Assembly: GCA_020746835.1 (NCBI GenBank)
Contig: JAGPNK010000005.1
Span: forward strand, 186,001 to 250,000
DNA length: 64,000 nucleotides
Direction of reading: 5' to 3'
Source of the DNA: Stachybotrys elegans
Lineage: Eukaryota; Ascomycota; Sordariomycetes; Hypocreales; Stachybotryaceae
Shown: piece by piece, positions 1 through 9,573 of the stretch
Position numbering within the stretch: the stretch's first letter is position 1
How the letters are laid out: each line of letters begins with the position of its first letter
The notes under the pieces: generated by a model
The model's input: the letters and a program-made list of their open reading frames with translations, nothing else
What the model was told of the DNA's origin: nothing
Database searches by the model: none
Position numbers and translations under genes: made by a program

Positions 1-162
1 CCAAGCAATAGATACTTCAAGTTTGCCTGCAACTTTCTCTGTTTTGTGATGATCGTTCTAGGACAGGCTTGACGTTTAACTAATTTGTCATTCAAAAACT
101 CCTTGGGGTCACCCGAACAACTTAGGAGTACTTCTACGGAAGAGCAATGTACAATAAATCCC

Positions 163-1415
163 CTATCCACTTTGTGTCGTTTGTGTCGTGGATGGCTGGA
201 GCTCTATTCCCTTCTGTTGCGAACCATACCTGTCATGAAGTTTTATGTAGTTTGAAGGGCCTCTGCTACTCATATCGGATTGACCAGCCGTTCCGTAAGA
301 ATTGCCGACTGTGCGGCGATTTGCGTCATCGACCCTGAGGAATCCGGACTCCAGACTGAGCAGTACAGGCCGCAGGAATGGCACACATGCAGCCATGATG
401 CTGGTTGCCTGAATTGCCTGCTTGCACACGACAACGACCCAGACGTCAATGGTGAAGCTATTTCCCAAATCAAGGCGTTGGAGAGCAACTAGATAGATAA
501 TTGTTGCTACAAGAACGCTGCAGTCACCATCGGTTAGCAAGTAAAAAGATCAGGACATGTTGCCATGGTGGCTCACATGATGCGAGCCCAGAAGGCGCAT
601 AATATTGTTATTCGCTGGCCGATTCGCACATTCAGCGGAAGAACGATGACGGTTGGAAGAGCGATCAAGATAACATCGGTCAACATATTCATGATTCCAA
701 TATAACTTCGCCCCATAATCTGCGGCCAATGTTAGATGGTTGGATACTGGCATGCTTGTGATGGACAGAACATACTATATTGGTGCATTGCCGGTTTCGG
801 ACATCCCATCTGTCTGGAGCCGGACACTGGAATGCAATAATGAAGATGGAAGAAACCATCCAGGCCGATACAAGCCCCCCGGTGATGGCAATGGCTATCC
901 GGTGGCCACGGGCGGGGGTGATGTCGAGCAAGGAAAGGATAAGGGATGCTTTGACTGTCGCCAGTGTCAACACACTTAGCAATTCACTAGCGTATAGTGC
1001 CTGGAGATGGTGTTATTTTACAACACACTGCAAAGGGTTCGACAGCCATGCCTGAAAGCTTCGTTGGACTGTGCCATCTGCTATTCCTTCGGGGGAGGCT
1101 CCGATGTGCTTTCCCGGATCACTGACCAAGGCTGCCGTCTGCGCCGAAGCAAAGATCTATGCACGTAAAAGGGCCACATGTTAGGCTCAGTTGCGTTGTC
1201 ATTGCTGGGGCGAGATGTACCAGTGATAGGAGCAACAGCCCATCCGCCACGTTTGGGCGTCTTGATAAAGTCCATTTCGTGAGGAACTGCGAGATTACGA
1301 ATATGATGGAAAATGTCAGGCATAGCCAGGAGACGATCTGGACAACGGGCGAAAGATTGTCATCAGAAATACGGGGCCTGTCGGGCCCAGGCGGCAGCGG
1401 TGCGCTCATTGCCAC
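163..1415 (-). CDS. Rhodopsin-domain (SAT4-like) fungal integral membrane protein
   Basis: Predicted five-exon gene of about 340 residues: exons 1415-1221, 1156-1052, 1000-776, 719-577 and 517-163. Joined exons keep one frame and encode several hydrophobic helices. Family hallmarks are visible: a WxxPDRWD-like loop with the Cys of FQCPAPDRWD, the helix NMLTDVILIALPTVIVLPL, and the C-terminal ACVPFLRPVLLSLESG. These fit the fungal rhodopsin-domain family, whose members have seven membrane spans and mostly unknown function; some are PTH11-like receptors. Introns 1, 3 and 4 have GT donors and CTAAC branch sites. Intron 2 (1051-1001) fits only as a GC-AG intron, because no GT donor preserves the frame. 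The tail after the last helix is Ser/Gln/Thr-rich and probably cytoplasmic. The start is the first Met before the hydrophobic region; a Met two codons later is equally possible. Ligand and role are unknown. Confidence 0.8.
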
Positions 1416-2239
1416 AAGGACGCAGGAGGTTGGCAGCGAACCATGAGAGAGGACTAGCCGATTGAGTGCGCGGCAGTAGACGTCTTATGGATATTTTGTA
1501 AGAATATCCCAAACTTGCTTGAAATTGTACCAACTCGAGTGCGTGTTCCTCTTTGCTCCTTCGAAGACTCTTGCGTCGTGGAAGCCTTGGATACCAACCC
1601 CTTCCCCTTGCTGTGCCTTTCAAAACCACGGCAGATGGCAAACCGCTGCCCCCAAAGTGATCGGCAAGTAGGAGGAGGATTGCGCCCGCTGTTGTTGGGG
1701 GGGGGGGGGGGGGGGGGGGGGTGTAAGAACAAGGTCGCATTGCATATCGCCCTGGCTCCCACACAGTTCGGAACGGATTCCACCAGGATCAAGGGTCATG
1801 CCATCCGCGATAAGCAATGGCACATGTTTAATGTAACCTCCCTGGGATGTGTTGGTTCTTTTCATTATGCACCTGTCGTACGACCTGCCACTTAGCGAAC
1901 TTGGGGGCGGCTCGCATCCGTTGCCAGGGCGTGATTGGAGCTTCCAAATGCAAAGGGGTGAAGCTGCAGTCGTCTTAGTAACATTATGAGGAGTGAGGAT
2001 ATAATATCCAATCCTTGCCGGCAGTTGCTGAGACTGTGCCGCAAAGCGAGTTAGATTGTGTTGTTCCAGGCGCAGAATCCCTGGTCATCAGTTGGCATGT
2101 TGGCAATTTTCTACCCGTAAAACATATTCAAGACAATCAGGTGGCTATCCCAGTCTCCCCCTATTTCCAGTCCAGTCCTCTATCTGCTCATCTGATTCCC
2201 TGTGTGCATCTCTCTCAGCCAAACCTGGCAGTCGTCGAT
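1416..2239. other. Intergenic region between divergent membrane-protein genes
   Basis: This 0.8-kb stretch separates the rhodopsin-domain gene (-) from the APC permease (+) and probably holds both promoters. I see no convincing coding sequence. Reading frames through 1515-1895 exist only because they translate the poly-G run as Gly or Pro. Confidence 0.6.
1697..1721. repeat. Poly-G/poly-C homopolymer run (25 nt)
   Basis: An uninterrupted run of 25 G on the plus strand, flanked by GTTGTT and TGTAAG. Runs this long are prone to length errors in sequencing and to replication slippage, so the true length may differ. Confidence 0.95.
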
Positions 2240-4298
2240 ATGGAGACACAACTATCTCGACTTTCGTCGCGAGGCAGACTGGCTGGAGTTGGGTCGGCAG
2301 ATGAAGAGAGCAATAGCCGGGGCTACTCGAAAGACGACCGGGACTTGATCAGACTTGGCAAACGGCCAGTGCTGAAGGTACGTCCACTCCACCACTAGAC
2401 GCGGTCTGGCGATGCATCATATAATGCTAATTTATGGACAGCGTAACTTTGGGTTCATGTCAATTCTCGGGTTTTCGTGCACTGTCTTGATTACTTGGGA
2501 GGGAATATTGATGCGAGTGCCCCAAGAACAGATCAATGTTGACGAGCTAATGGCTGTCCAGTGTATCTACTTCGAGTCTTCTCAAGTATGTTGCCTCAAG
2601 ACATCCCCACGTATATAGTTCAACGATAAAGTCTAACAAGAGCGGAAAGTGGAGGTCCAGCCGGCGTCATCTGGGGGTATCTGATTGTGTGGATTGGCAG
2701 TCTTTCCACTTACACTGTGCTCTCAGAGCTGGCTTCCATGTGGGTTTTGAAAGAGCCATTCCTGAATTATTGGTTAGGTACTGACAAGGCGAAACACTAT
2801 AGGGCACCAACAGCCGGAGGCCAGTACCAGTAAGGTCTACCCACTGCTACGTGGATCAACAACTGATGTGCTTTGCAGCTGGGTTGCCATGCTTTCGCCT
2901 CCCTCCTCGAGAAAGTTCCTGAGCTACATTACCGGTACCGCACCCGAACGAGTCGAGCTATCAGAGCACATAAACTGACCAACTTCAAGGTTGGATAACG
3001 CTGGCAGGTTGGCAGGCAGTCACAGCTTCCGCCGCGTTCCTCATCGGCACCCTGTTTCAGAGTGTCATTGTCTTATTCACGCTCGATTATGTACCCCAGC
3101 CTTGGCAGACGATGCTGTTCTTCTGGGCGATTCTAGGGTTCGCTGTGTTTATCAACACATTTGCGAGCAAGACCTTGGCTCACTTTGAGGGGCTAATCTT
3201 GGTATTGCACATTCTTGGCTTCTTCGGCGTGTTGATTCCGTTGGTCTATCTTGCTCCTCACGGCGACACATCCCTTTTCACAACGTTTGTAAACAGTGGA
3301 GGATGGCCGACGCAGGGACTATCTTTTATGGTTGGTCTACCAGCGGCCGTGTTCTCTCTCGTCGGTGCGGATTCCGCTGTTCATGTAAGACAACACCGCT
3401 TCCCTGCTTACAGAAAGTTGACCACAAATCTAGATGGCCGAGGAGATCAGGAACGCCTCGGTCGTTATACCGCGCGCGGTTTTGACAAGCATCGGGGTCA
3501 ATGGCGTGTTGGGGTTCGCCATGCTGATGGCCTACTTGTTTTGCTTGGGAGATCTCAACGCCGCACTCGAGTCTAGCGCTACGCTGGGCTACCCCTTTCT
3601 CTGGGTGTTTTGGAATGGCACCGGGTCCAACAGAGGAGCAGCTGCCATGGGATTGATCATCGTGGCTCTAGGGGTCTGTAGTACCGTCGGTGTGCTGGCC
3701 TCTTCATCTAGAATGTTGTGGTCATTCGCCCGTGATCGAGGCGTCCCTTTCTGGCGCACTTTCATACAAGTAAGCATGAATGCGACTTGATGCCCACACA
3801 GAAAGCTAACTAATGGTACAGCTGGACAAACGAACATCGATCCCAATCTACACTGTTGCCTTCACGACAGGGTTCTCCGTCCTCCTGTCGCTGGTAATTC
3901 TTGGGTCCAGCGTCGCCTTTAACAATATAGTCAACCTGAGCATTGCCGGCCTCTACTCTTCCTACCTACTATGCTGTTCTCTGCTTCTTTGGCGACGCTT
4001 ACAGCCCCGGGGAATTCTTTCTCACGACACAAAGATTTCCCTCGTGGGCCCTGGCAGGCTTCATTGGGGCCCATGGTATATCCCTGGGGCGCTTGGGGTT
4101 GCTAACAACGCATTCGCATGCATCTACCTGCTTGTTATATGGTTTTGGGCATTCTGGCCTCCCATGATCCCCGTGGAGCCCGAGACTATGAACTTTAGTG
4201 CCCTGACTTGGGGATTTACGGTTCTGTTTGCAATCGCCTGGTATATATTCCTTGGGAGGAAAGAGTACACAGGGCCAATCATCGAGATACAAGTTTGA
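2240..4298 (+). CDS. APC-superfamily amino acid/GABA/choline-type permease
   Basis: Multi-exon permease of the amino acid-polyamine-organocation superfamily, expected in the plasma membrane. Exon 1 is 2240-2377 and the first intron is 2378-2441. Downstream exons carry family landmarks: GFSCTVLITWEG in helix 1, SGGPAGVIWGY, SELASM followed by APTAGGQYQWVAMLSP, FLSYITGW, an internal AEEIRNASVVIPRA loop, and SSRMLWSFARDRGVPFW before the late helices. The C terminus is short and polar. Introns near 2760-2821, 2850-2880, 2934-2990, 3388-3433 and 3770-3822 follow from frame continuity. The junction between about 2520 and 2655 could not be resolved to one clean splice: the frame on either side is clear, but no single GT-AG pair joins them neatly. 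The substrate cannot be told from sequence. Family members import GABA, choline or amino acids. Confidence 0.85.
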
Positions 4299-4862
4299 GT
4301 TATACGTACGGACATTTCAACACCACCCTACTCATTATGCCATAATCCAGAACTCATTGACGCTGGAGGTTTGCGATTGCGTATGCAGCTATGAACTGGA
4401 CCATGAGATTGACCGTCTGTGGCTGTCAAATGGAAAACCCCGCAGTCCTGCATCAGCCGGATCAAACGGATTTGTTCAGTCGGTCAAAAATCAAGCATTC
4501 CCAGCCATTGCATGAGCATGTTTGTGCTTACACAAATTCCTTGCCACCTTGCTTGACTCGTTCAGGAAGGTGATGTCTCTTTACAACCAATGATAGTCCT
4601 GCCAAGCGCTAGAGGACGAAGTCCACAACCCAAAATCTCTTGGGTGTATCCCCAATTATGTTACTTTTTGCGATGGCGATGAGGTAATGAGGTGGTTGGG
4701 CCCTTGGCTACCCCTTGGCACTGATAAGATGATGTCCGAGTAATCGAGGGCCTGTACGCTTCCCCGCTTCCACCAGGTATATATCTTGCCTTTCTCTTCT
4801 TGCTTCTCTTTGTTCTCGTTATACCGAAATCCAAAGCCTTTCCCCAATTGGGACTCATCAAA
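4299..4862. other. Intergenic / promoter region of the S33 peptidase gene
   Basis: No coding sequence is recognised. A TATATAT motif near 4777-4784 lies about 80 nt before the ATG at 4863 and is a plausible TATA element for the secreted hydrolase gene. Confidence 0.45.
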
Positions 4863-6323
4863 ATGGTATCGCGGCTCTCCGTGCTGTTCTCCCTTGCCGT
4901 TGCGGCTGTGGCCGCCGCTCAGGACATCCCTGCTGCTGAGATCATCAGCCGACGATCTCATATTGTCCCCGGTCCTCTGCGTGTCACCGAACTCTTCTTC
5001 AGGGTGCCATTAGACTACAATGACCCGGAGGGCGAGACGATTGAGCTCTTCGGTCGGTCTGTCACTGGATATGAGGTTCCCATTGTGCCACCCGAGGAGG
5101 AGGAGGAGGTCTCTGACCTGCCCTACATGGTGTACCTCGAAGGCGGCCCCGGATTCGGCAACCGAGAACCTCAGAACCACCCTCTAACGAGCACTGCCCT
5201 GGAGCGCGGCTACCAGGTCCTCTATCTGGACCATCGCGGCACTGGCTACAGCACCCCTGTATCAACCAACATGTTGAACCAGCTCGAGGGCGGCGAGGAT
5301 GCTCAGGTCGAGTACCTTCGTCTTATGCGCCAGGACAACACAGTACGCGATTGCGAGGCTGTCAGGAAAGCCTTGACAAGCGGCATGTCGGAAAATCAGG
5401 CAAAGTGGTCCATCTTTGGCCAATCCTATGGTGGCTTCGTCAGCCTCAGCTATCTGTCCCTTCATCCCGAAGGCCTGCGAGAGGTCTTCCTCACCGGAGG
5501 CTTGGCTCCTGTCGGAAGGTCAGCGCAGGAGGTGTACGAGGCGCTGTACCCTCGGGTCATGAAGCGCAACGAGGCCTATTATAGGAAGTTCCCCGAGGAC
5601 ATCCAGAATGTCCGCCAGGTCGCCAGACACATTGAGAGCCAGGGAGGGAGCGTCGACCTCCCGGCTGGCGGAAGCCTTACTGTACCGCGCCTCATGACCA
5701 TCGGTATCGACTTTGGCGGCGCTGGCGGCTTCGATTATGTTCATACGACCATCAAGAACTTGAAGACGTCGTTGGACCAGTTCGGTTTCCTCACCCGGGC
5801 ATCCCTTGTCCCTCTGGAGACCTTTACCACTTTCGACACCAACATCATCTATGCGATCCTTCACGAGGCTATCTACTGCAATGGACCCAACGATGTTTCC
5901 AACTGGGCTTCTGACCGAGTTGCCAAGAATCTCAACTTGTTCTCCTGGCTGTCCCCTAACAGCTCCGTCGCGGCCAACTCTAGCGAGCCGCTGCTTTTTG
6001 CTGGCGAAAACATCTTCCCCTTCTTCTTCGACACCTACCCCGAGCTTATCCCTCTGAAGGGTGTTGCCAACAAGCTCGCTGCCGTGGACGATTGGACCTA
6101 CATTTACAACCAGACCCAGCTTGCGAGGAACGAGGTTCCCGTCTACGCTGCGTCGTACATTGACGATCTGTACGTCGACTACGAATTTGCCAAGGATACC
6201 GCCAATCTTCTGAGAGGCGTCAGGACATGGGAGACGAATGCCATTTACCACTCGGGACTGAGGACGAACACGGCCGAGGTCCTGGGGGCGTTGTTCAACC
6301 TTCGAAACAACGTGATAGATTAG
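4863..6323 (+). CDS. Secreted proline iminopeptidase-like alpha/beta hydrolase (peptidase family S33)
   Basis: Single-exon gene encoding 486 residues. The ATG at 4863 is preferred over an in-frame upstream start because it begins a typical signal peptide (basic VSRLS, hydrophobic core, AVAAAQ cleavage region). The mature protein has the S33 layout: EGGPGFGN forms the HGGPG-like oxyanion loop, DHRGTGYS follows it, and GQSYGG is the nucleophile elbow (Ser near residue 180). The catalytic Asp is probably in YIDDLYVDY and the His in AIYHSG near the C terminus. Proline iminopeptidases remove N-terminal proline from peptides; fungal secreted relatives may act on peptides or esters, so the substrate is an inference. 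N-glycosylation sequons such as NSS and NQT fit secretion. Confidence 0.9.
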   Translation: MVSRLSVLFSLAVAAVAAAQDIPAAEIISRRSHIVPGPLRVTELFFRVPLDYNDPEGETIELFGRSVTGYEVPIVPPEEEEEVSDLPYMVYLEGGPGFGNREPQNHPLTSTALERGYQVLYLDHRGTGYSTPVSTNMLNQLEGGEDAQVEYLRLMRQDNTVRDCEAVRKALTSGMSENQAKWSIFGQSYGGFVSLSYLSLHPEGLREVFLTGGLAPVGRSAQEVYEALYPRVMKRNEAYYRKFPEDIQNVRQVARHIESQGGSVDLPAGGSLTVPRLMTIGIDFGGAGGFDYVHTTIKNLKTSLDQFGFLTRASLVPLETFTTFDTNIIYAILHEAIYCNGPNDVSNWASDRVAKNLNLFSWLSPNSSVAANSSEPLLFAGENIFPFFFDTYPELIPLKGVANKLAAVDDWTYIYNQTQLARNEVPVYAASYIDDLYVDYEFAKDTANLLRGVRTWETNAIYHSGLRTNTAEVLGALFNLRNNVID

Positions 6324-6583
6324 AATGGCGATGGCTTGCGCGTCCATAGCATTCATGAAGAAAAGTAATGAACGAATCTCAATGCAAATCATGAGACTGA
6401 ACCTTGTGAACTGCGAGCAGTCATCCCAAACAAGCGTACAGACGAGAGGATAAAAAGCCGAACAGTGGGAAACATTGAATAGAGACCGAAATTGACTTAT
6501 GTAAAAGGTACACCGGGTAGCGACTCACCGCGCCGACGAAGGGATGTAGCTATATATAATCTGTCTATATCAACCCTCAATTT

Positions 6584-6686
6584 CCAATTGTTATCCATTG
6601 ATCTGATATCGTCTTTATCGTCAGAGGGGGCCTCCTCGAAGTCACTGGTATGTATCCCATTAGGGCACACGAACGGGAAATCCCAC
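6584..6686 (+). repeat. Dispersed repeat, copy 1 (second copy at 18175-18277)
   Basis: A 103-nt segment matching 18175-18277 in the same orientation with about nine mismatches by my count (about 91% identity). Most differences are C/T or G/A transitions. It runs into the first recognisable codons of the AA9 relic, so copy 2 may be a displaced piece of this locus. Confidence 0.85.
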
Positions 6687-7332
6687 ATACGGCGGTTCTT
6701 ACTATCAAGGCAGGCGATAGACTCGAGGTAGCCCACACAGTCAAAGATCCCAAAGACTGGACGGACGAGATGTGGCATGGGTGTCATGATGGGAGAGGAA
6801 CCTGCAACCCGACCAACCCAAATGTGTGTCATTCCACGCGCTCTTGAGTACATGCCTTAATGATAGAGTAGTTGATGATGACCATCATCCATCCTGGACC
6901 ATTTCTGGCCCACCTATCCAAAGTCCCCGATGGAGTTGACATCCATAACTACGATGGGACAGGGGAGTGGCTCAAGATATATACCTCTGGGCTCGAGGTG
7001 AACGAGGATGGCTCGCTGCATTGGCTCTCTCGAAATTATGAACAATAGGCAGGACGAGTAAGTAGCAATTGGCGCGCAATTGGCCTATGAGATGAGCCTG
7101 CTAATCCCCTTCAGTTCGTATTCCAGATTCCCAAAGAAACGCCAGCGGGCGACTACTTCTGCGAATGGATCTCATCTGGCCGGGCCTTTGGGAGCCGCAG
7201 ATCTATGTTTCGGATGGCGCACAGTTCTATCTAACATGTGCCCATCTTCGAGTTGCGAGTGATGTCGAAGGATCGCTTCCCGAAGGCATCCTGATCCCCG
7301 AGGGGTTAACATCTGAACAGCCAGGTAGGTAA
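6650..7332 (+). pseudogene. AA9-type lytic polysaccharide monooxygenase, broken copy
   Basis: Translation shows AA9 landmarks in order: PHTAVLTIKAGD, WTDEMWHGCHDGRGTC, then after a probable intron (about 6822-6869) HPGPFLAHLSKVPDG, YDGTGEWLKIYTSGLE, after a second intron (about 7040-7113) FQIPKETPAGDY, and finally LLRMDLIWPG, DGAQFYLTCAHLRV and PEGILIPEG, with a stop at 7330-7332. AA9 enzymes are secreted copper monooxygenases that cleave cellulose or hemicelluloses. Two defects are visible. The frame shifts by one base between PAGDY and LLRMDLIWP (about 7152-7160). No signal peptide or N-terminal copper-ligand His was found upstream; the repeat at 6584-6686 sits there instead. The second His (HPGP) and the axial Tyr (QFYLTC) survive. 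A sequencing error could explain the shift but not the missing N terminus. Confidence 0.75.
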
Positions 7333-7757
7333 TCCCAATGGGTGAAGCGATGGTCTAACGAGGGGTAGGGATGCGCACGTCCTTGGGTATGTACAGAGAG
7401 CAAAGTCTTGATGGAGGCTACGTCTATCCTGGGGGACTTCTCTGGACTGTAACGGAACTGTACCAGGACATGCCGACTGCCTAGGCTTTTGTAAAAGACT
7501 AACGGAGAAGAGGAGGCTGCTGTGGACAAGTGATCTGAGAACCTAGGGTGAAGCCTCCTCACAAGATGTTAACAGGTATCGGGATAACAATACTTGATGG
7601 GGAAATATGCTTACTCAATGTTGCATTCGAATCCCCTTCTCAATCTTGGCGAATAAGCCCACGTGTCCCACGTACAAAATGTGATTTCTCCGCATCTATT
7701 TCATTTCACCAACATGACCTGAATTCTTACTGTTACACTCTTTGAAGCCGTTTCATC
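7333..7757. other. Intergenic region upstream of the PRISE reductase
   Basis: About 425 nt between the AA9 relic and the next ATG. I see no gene or clear motif. Confidence 0.5.
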
Positions 7758-9187
7758 ATGGGATCAGTCGAGAAGAACGTCGCCCTAGTGTTTGGGGCAT
7801 CTGGTATCTCGGGATGGGCCGTAACCAAGAACCTCATGTCGTACCCGACTACCACGACTTTTGCGCGAGTGATTGGGCTGTCCAACAAGCCGGTGGACCT
7901 GCCAAACAGCAGGCTGCCCATTGGAGACAGGCGACTGGAAATGTACCATGGTATAAATCTGAGAGGTGATTTGCCAAGTGTGGTCCAGCAGATGAAGGCT
8001 ACGGTTCCCCATGTCGAGGAGGTTACCCATGTCTATTATTGTGGTAAGCCTGCTTGGTGGAAGGGGTGGCTCGTCCTTGGGGTTGCTGACATGAATAGTA
8101 TACTCAAATGCGTCGGCATATGCCCAAGATGTCATGGAGCTGCTAGACATTAATGTTGGCATGACTGGTAATGCGGTACATGCTATCGACCAAGTCTGTA
8201 CAAATCTCCAGTTCCTCGTGTTGCAGACTGGCACAAACGTGAGTCGAACCTATCTGCGAAGACCTATGCATGTGCTGAGAATGAAGAATTACGGCGTGGC
8301 TGTCTACGAGTTCCAAGACAAGATCAAGATCGATCCTCCTCTGAGAGAGACCTTACCACGGATTCCCTCTCCATGGGGCGACGAAATATTTTATTATGGT
8401 CAGGTGGACCTGATTAAGAAGGCACAGAAGGGCAAGACATGGAAGTGGTGCGAAGTTCGCCCGGATACCATCATTGGTAAGTGGCAAGCCATTGCTTCAT
8501 GGACGTGATGATGATGGTAGTAGGTTTCACACCTGGCATGACAAACATGACGTCTCTCGAACCCATAGGCCTCTTTCTGTCACTGTGGCGCTACGTCAAT
8601 GGACAAGGAGCCTCTATCCCATACATTGGAACGGCCGAGAATTATCGCCACACTAATTCCGACTCGTCACAAGACATCATCGCCAGATCACACATCTACC
8701 TGTCGGTGGTCAAGCCCGAAGCAGCTAATGGTGAAGCATTCAACGTAGCTGACTCAGAAACTCCAACCTCTTGGGTTGGTCGATGGCCCATCTTGGCGAG
8801 CTACTTTGGCCTCAAGGGCCTGCCCCCAGATGGGACTGCAGAGGGTAAGACCGCTGTCCCAAACAAACGAGCAGTGTTGACCATGATGGAATAGACTTCT
8901 TTCCTGCCGAAAAGTGGTGGAATGATCACCAGGAAGAATACAAGCAGATGTGCACAGAGTTTGGTCTTCGTGAACGGACAATCCCCCCTGAGAGCTGGAT
9001 CTTTGTTCGTGCGGCATGCTTGTACCTCAAGCGCGACAGGCACTTGTCTCTAGAAAAGATTCGGGACCTTGGATTCAGAGAGGAGTTTGTCCAAGGGCAA
9101 GGGCACATAATTGGTTTCGACCGCATGGTGGAGTCTAAAATACTGCCTCCAAGTGAAGCAATGAAGATGGGGGCCAGTAATTGCTGA
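7758..9187 (+). CDS. PRISE-family NAD(P)H-dependent reductase (progesterone 5-beta-reductase/iridoid synthase-like)
   Basis: Five exons (7758-8043, 8099-8238, 8287-8476, 8524-8844, 8895-9187) total 1,230 nt and encode 409 residues. The N terminus has the short-chain dehydrogenase dinucleotide loop VFGASGISGWA. Further matches to the family are VYYCVYSNASAY, LQTGTNNYGV, EVRPDTIIGFTPG and the closing SWIFVRAACLYLKRDRHLSLEK. The relatives reduce activated C=C bonds of enones; in fungi they often sit near specialised-metabolism genes, although no backbone enzyme is nearby here. All four introns are GT-AG and short (47-55 nt). The typical active-site Tyr is not clear: the GTNNYGV position is the best candidate. 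Substrate unknown. Confidence 0.85.
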
Positions 9188-9573
9188 GAATGTTATTGCA
9201 AATTCAGCATTAACATTGGAGAAGGCTGCGAAGCAGCCATGGTAGGAACTGATGGAGACTCGGGCTTGGTATGTATCGTTGGTGGAGACTCCAAAGTACG
9301 ATGCAAATTTGACTGTGAATTCCAGGGCTGCAAGAATGTTTTGAAAGTAATATATATGTGTATTGTTTGCGTACTGGGTATATAAAGAGATGAGCATGAG
9401 AAAGACGAGGCAATTAGACAGTAGCTGCTGGACTCTATCGTAGAGAAATAAGGGAGCAGACCCAACAAAAGAAACATAGCAAGAAGCATATCAGCCGACC
9501 AACGCCTCAGTTCTCATAGTGCTCATCATACACACGCCTGACAAAGGAAAAAGCACATCCCGGCTGGGATCGG
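9188..9573. other. Convergent intergenic region
   Basis: About 390 nt between two convergent genes (PRISE reductase + and flotillin -). It probably holds both 3' untranslated regions. No gene seen. Confidence 0.5.

Noticed and set aside
1515..1895. Poly-Gly or poly-Pro proteins across the G run
   Set aside because: They exist in several frames only because a homopolymer has no stops.
5520..6392. A 290-codon minus-strand frame opposite the S33 hydrolase
   Set aside because: Antisense of a well-supported secreted hydrolase; no signal peptide or motif of its own.
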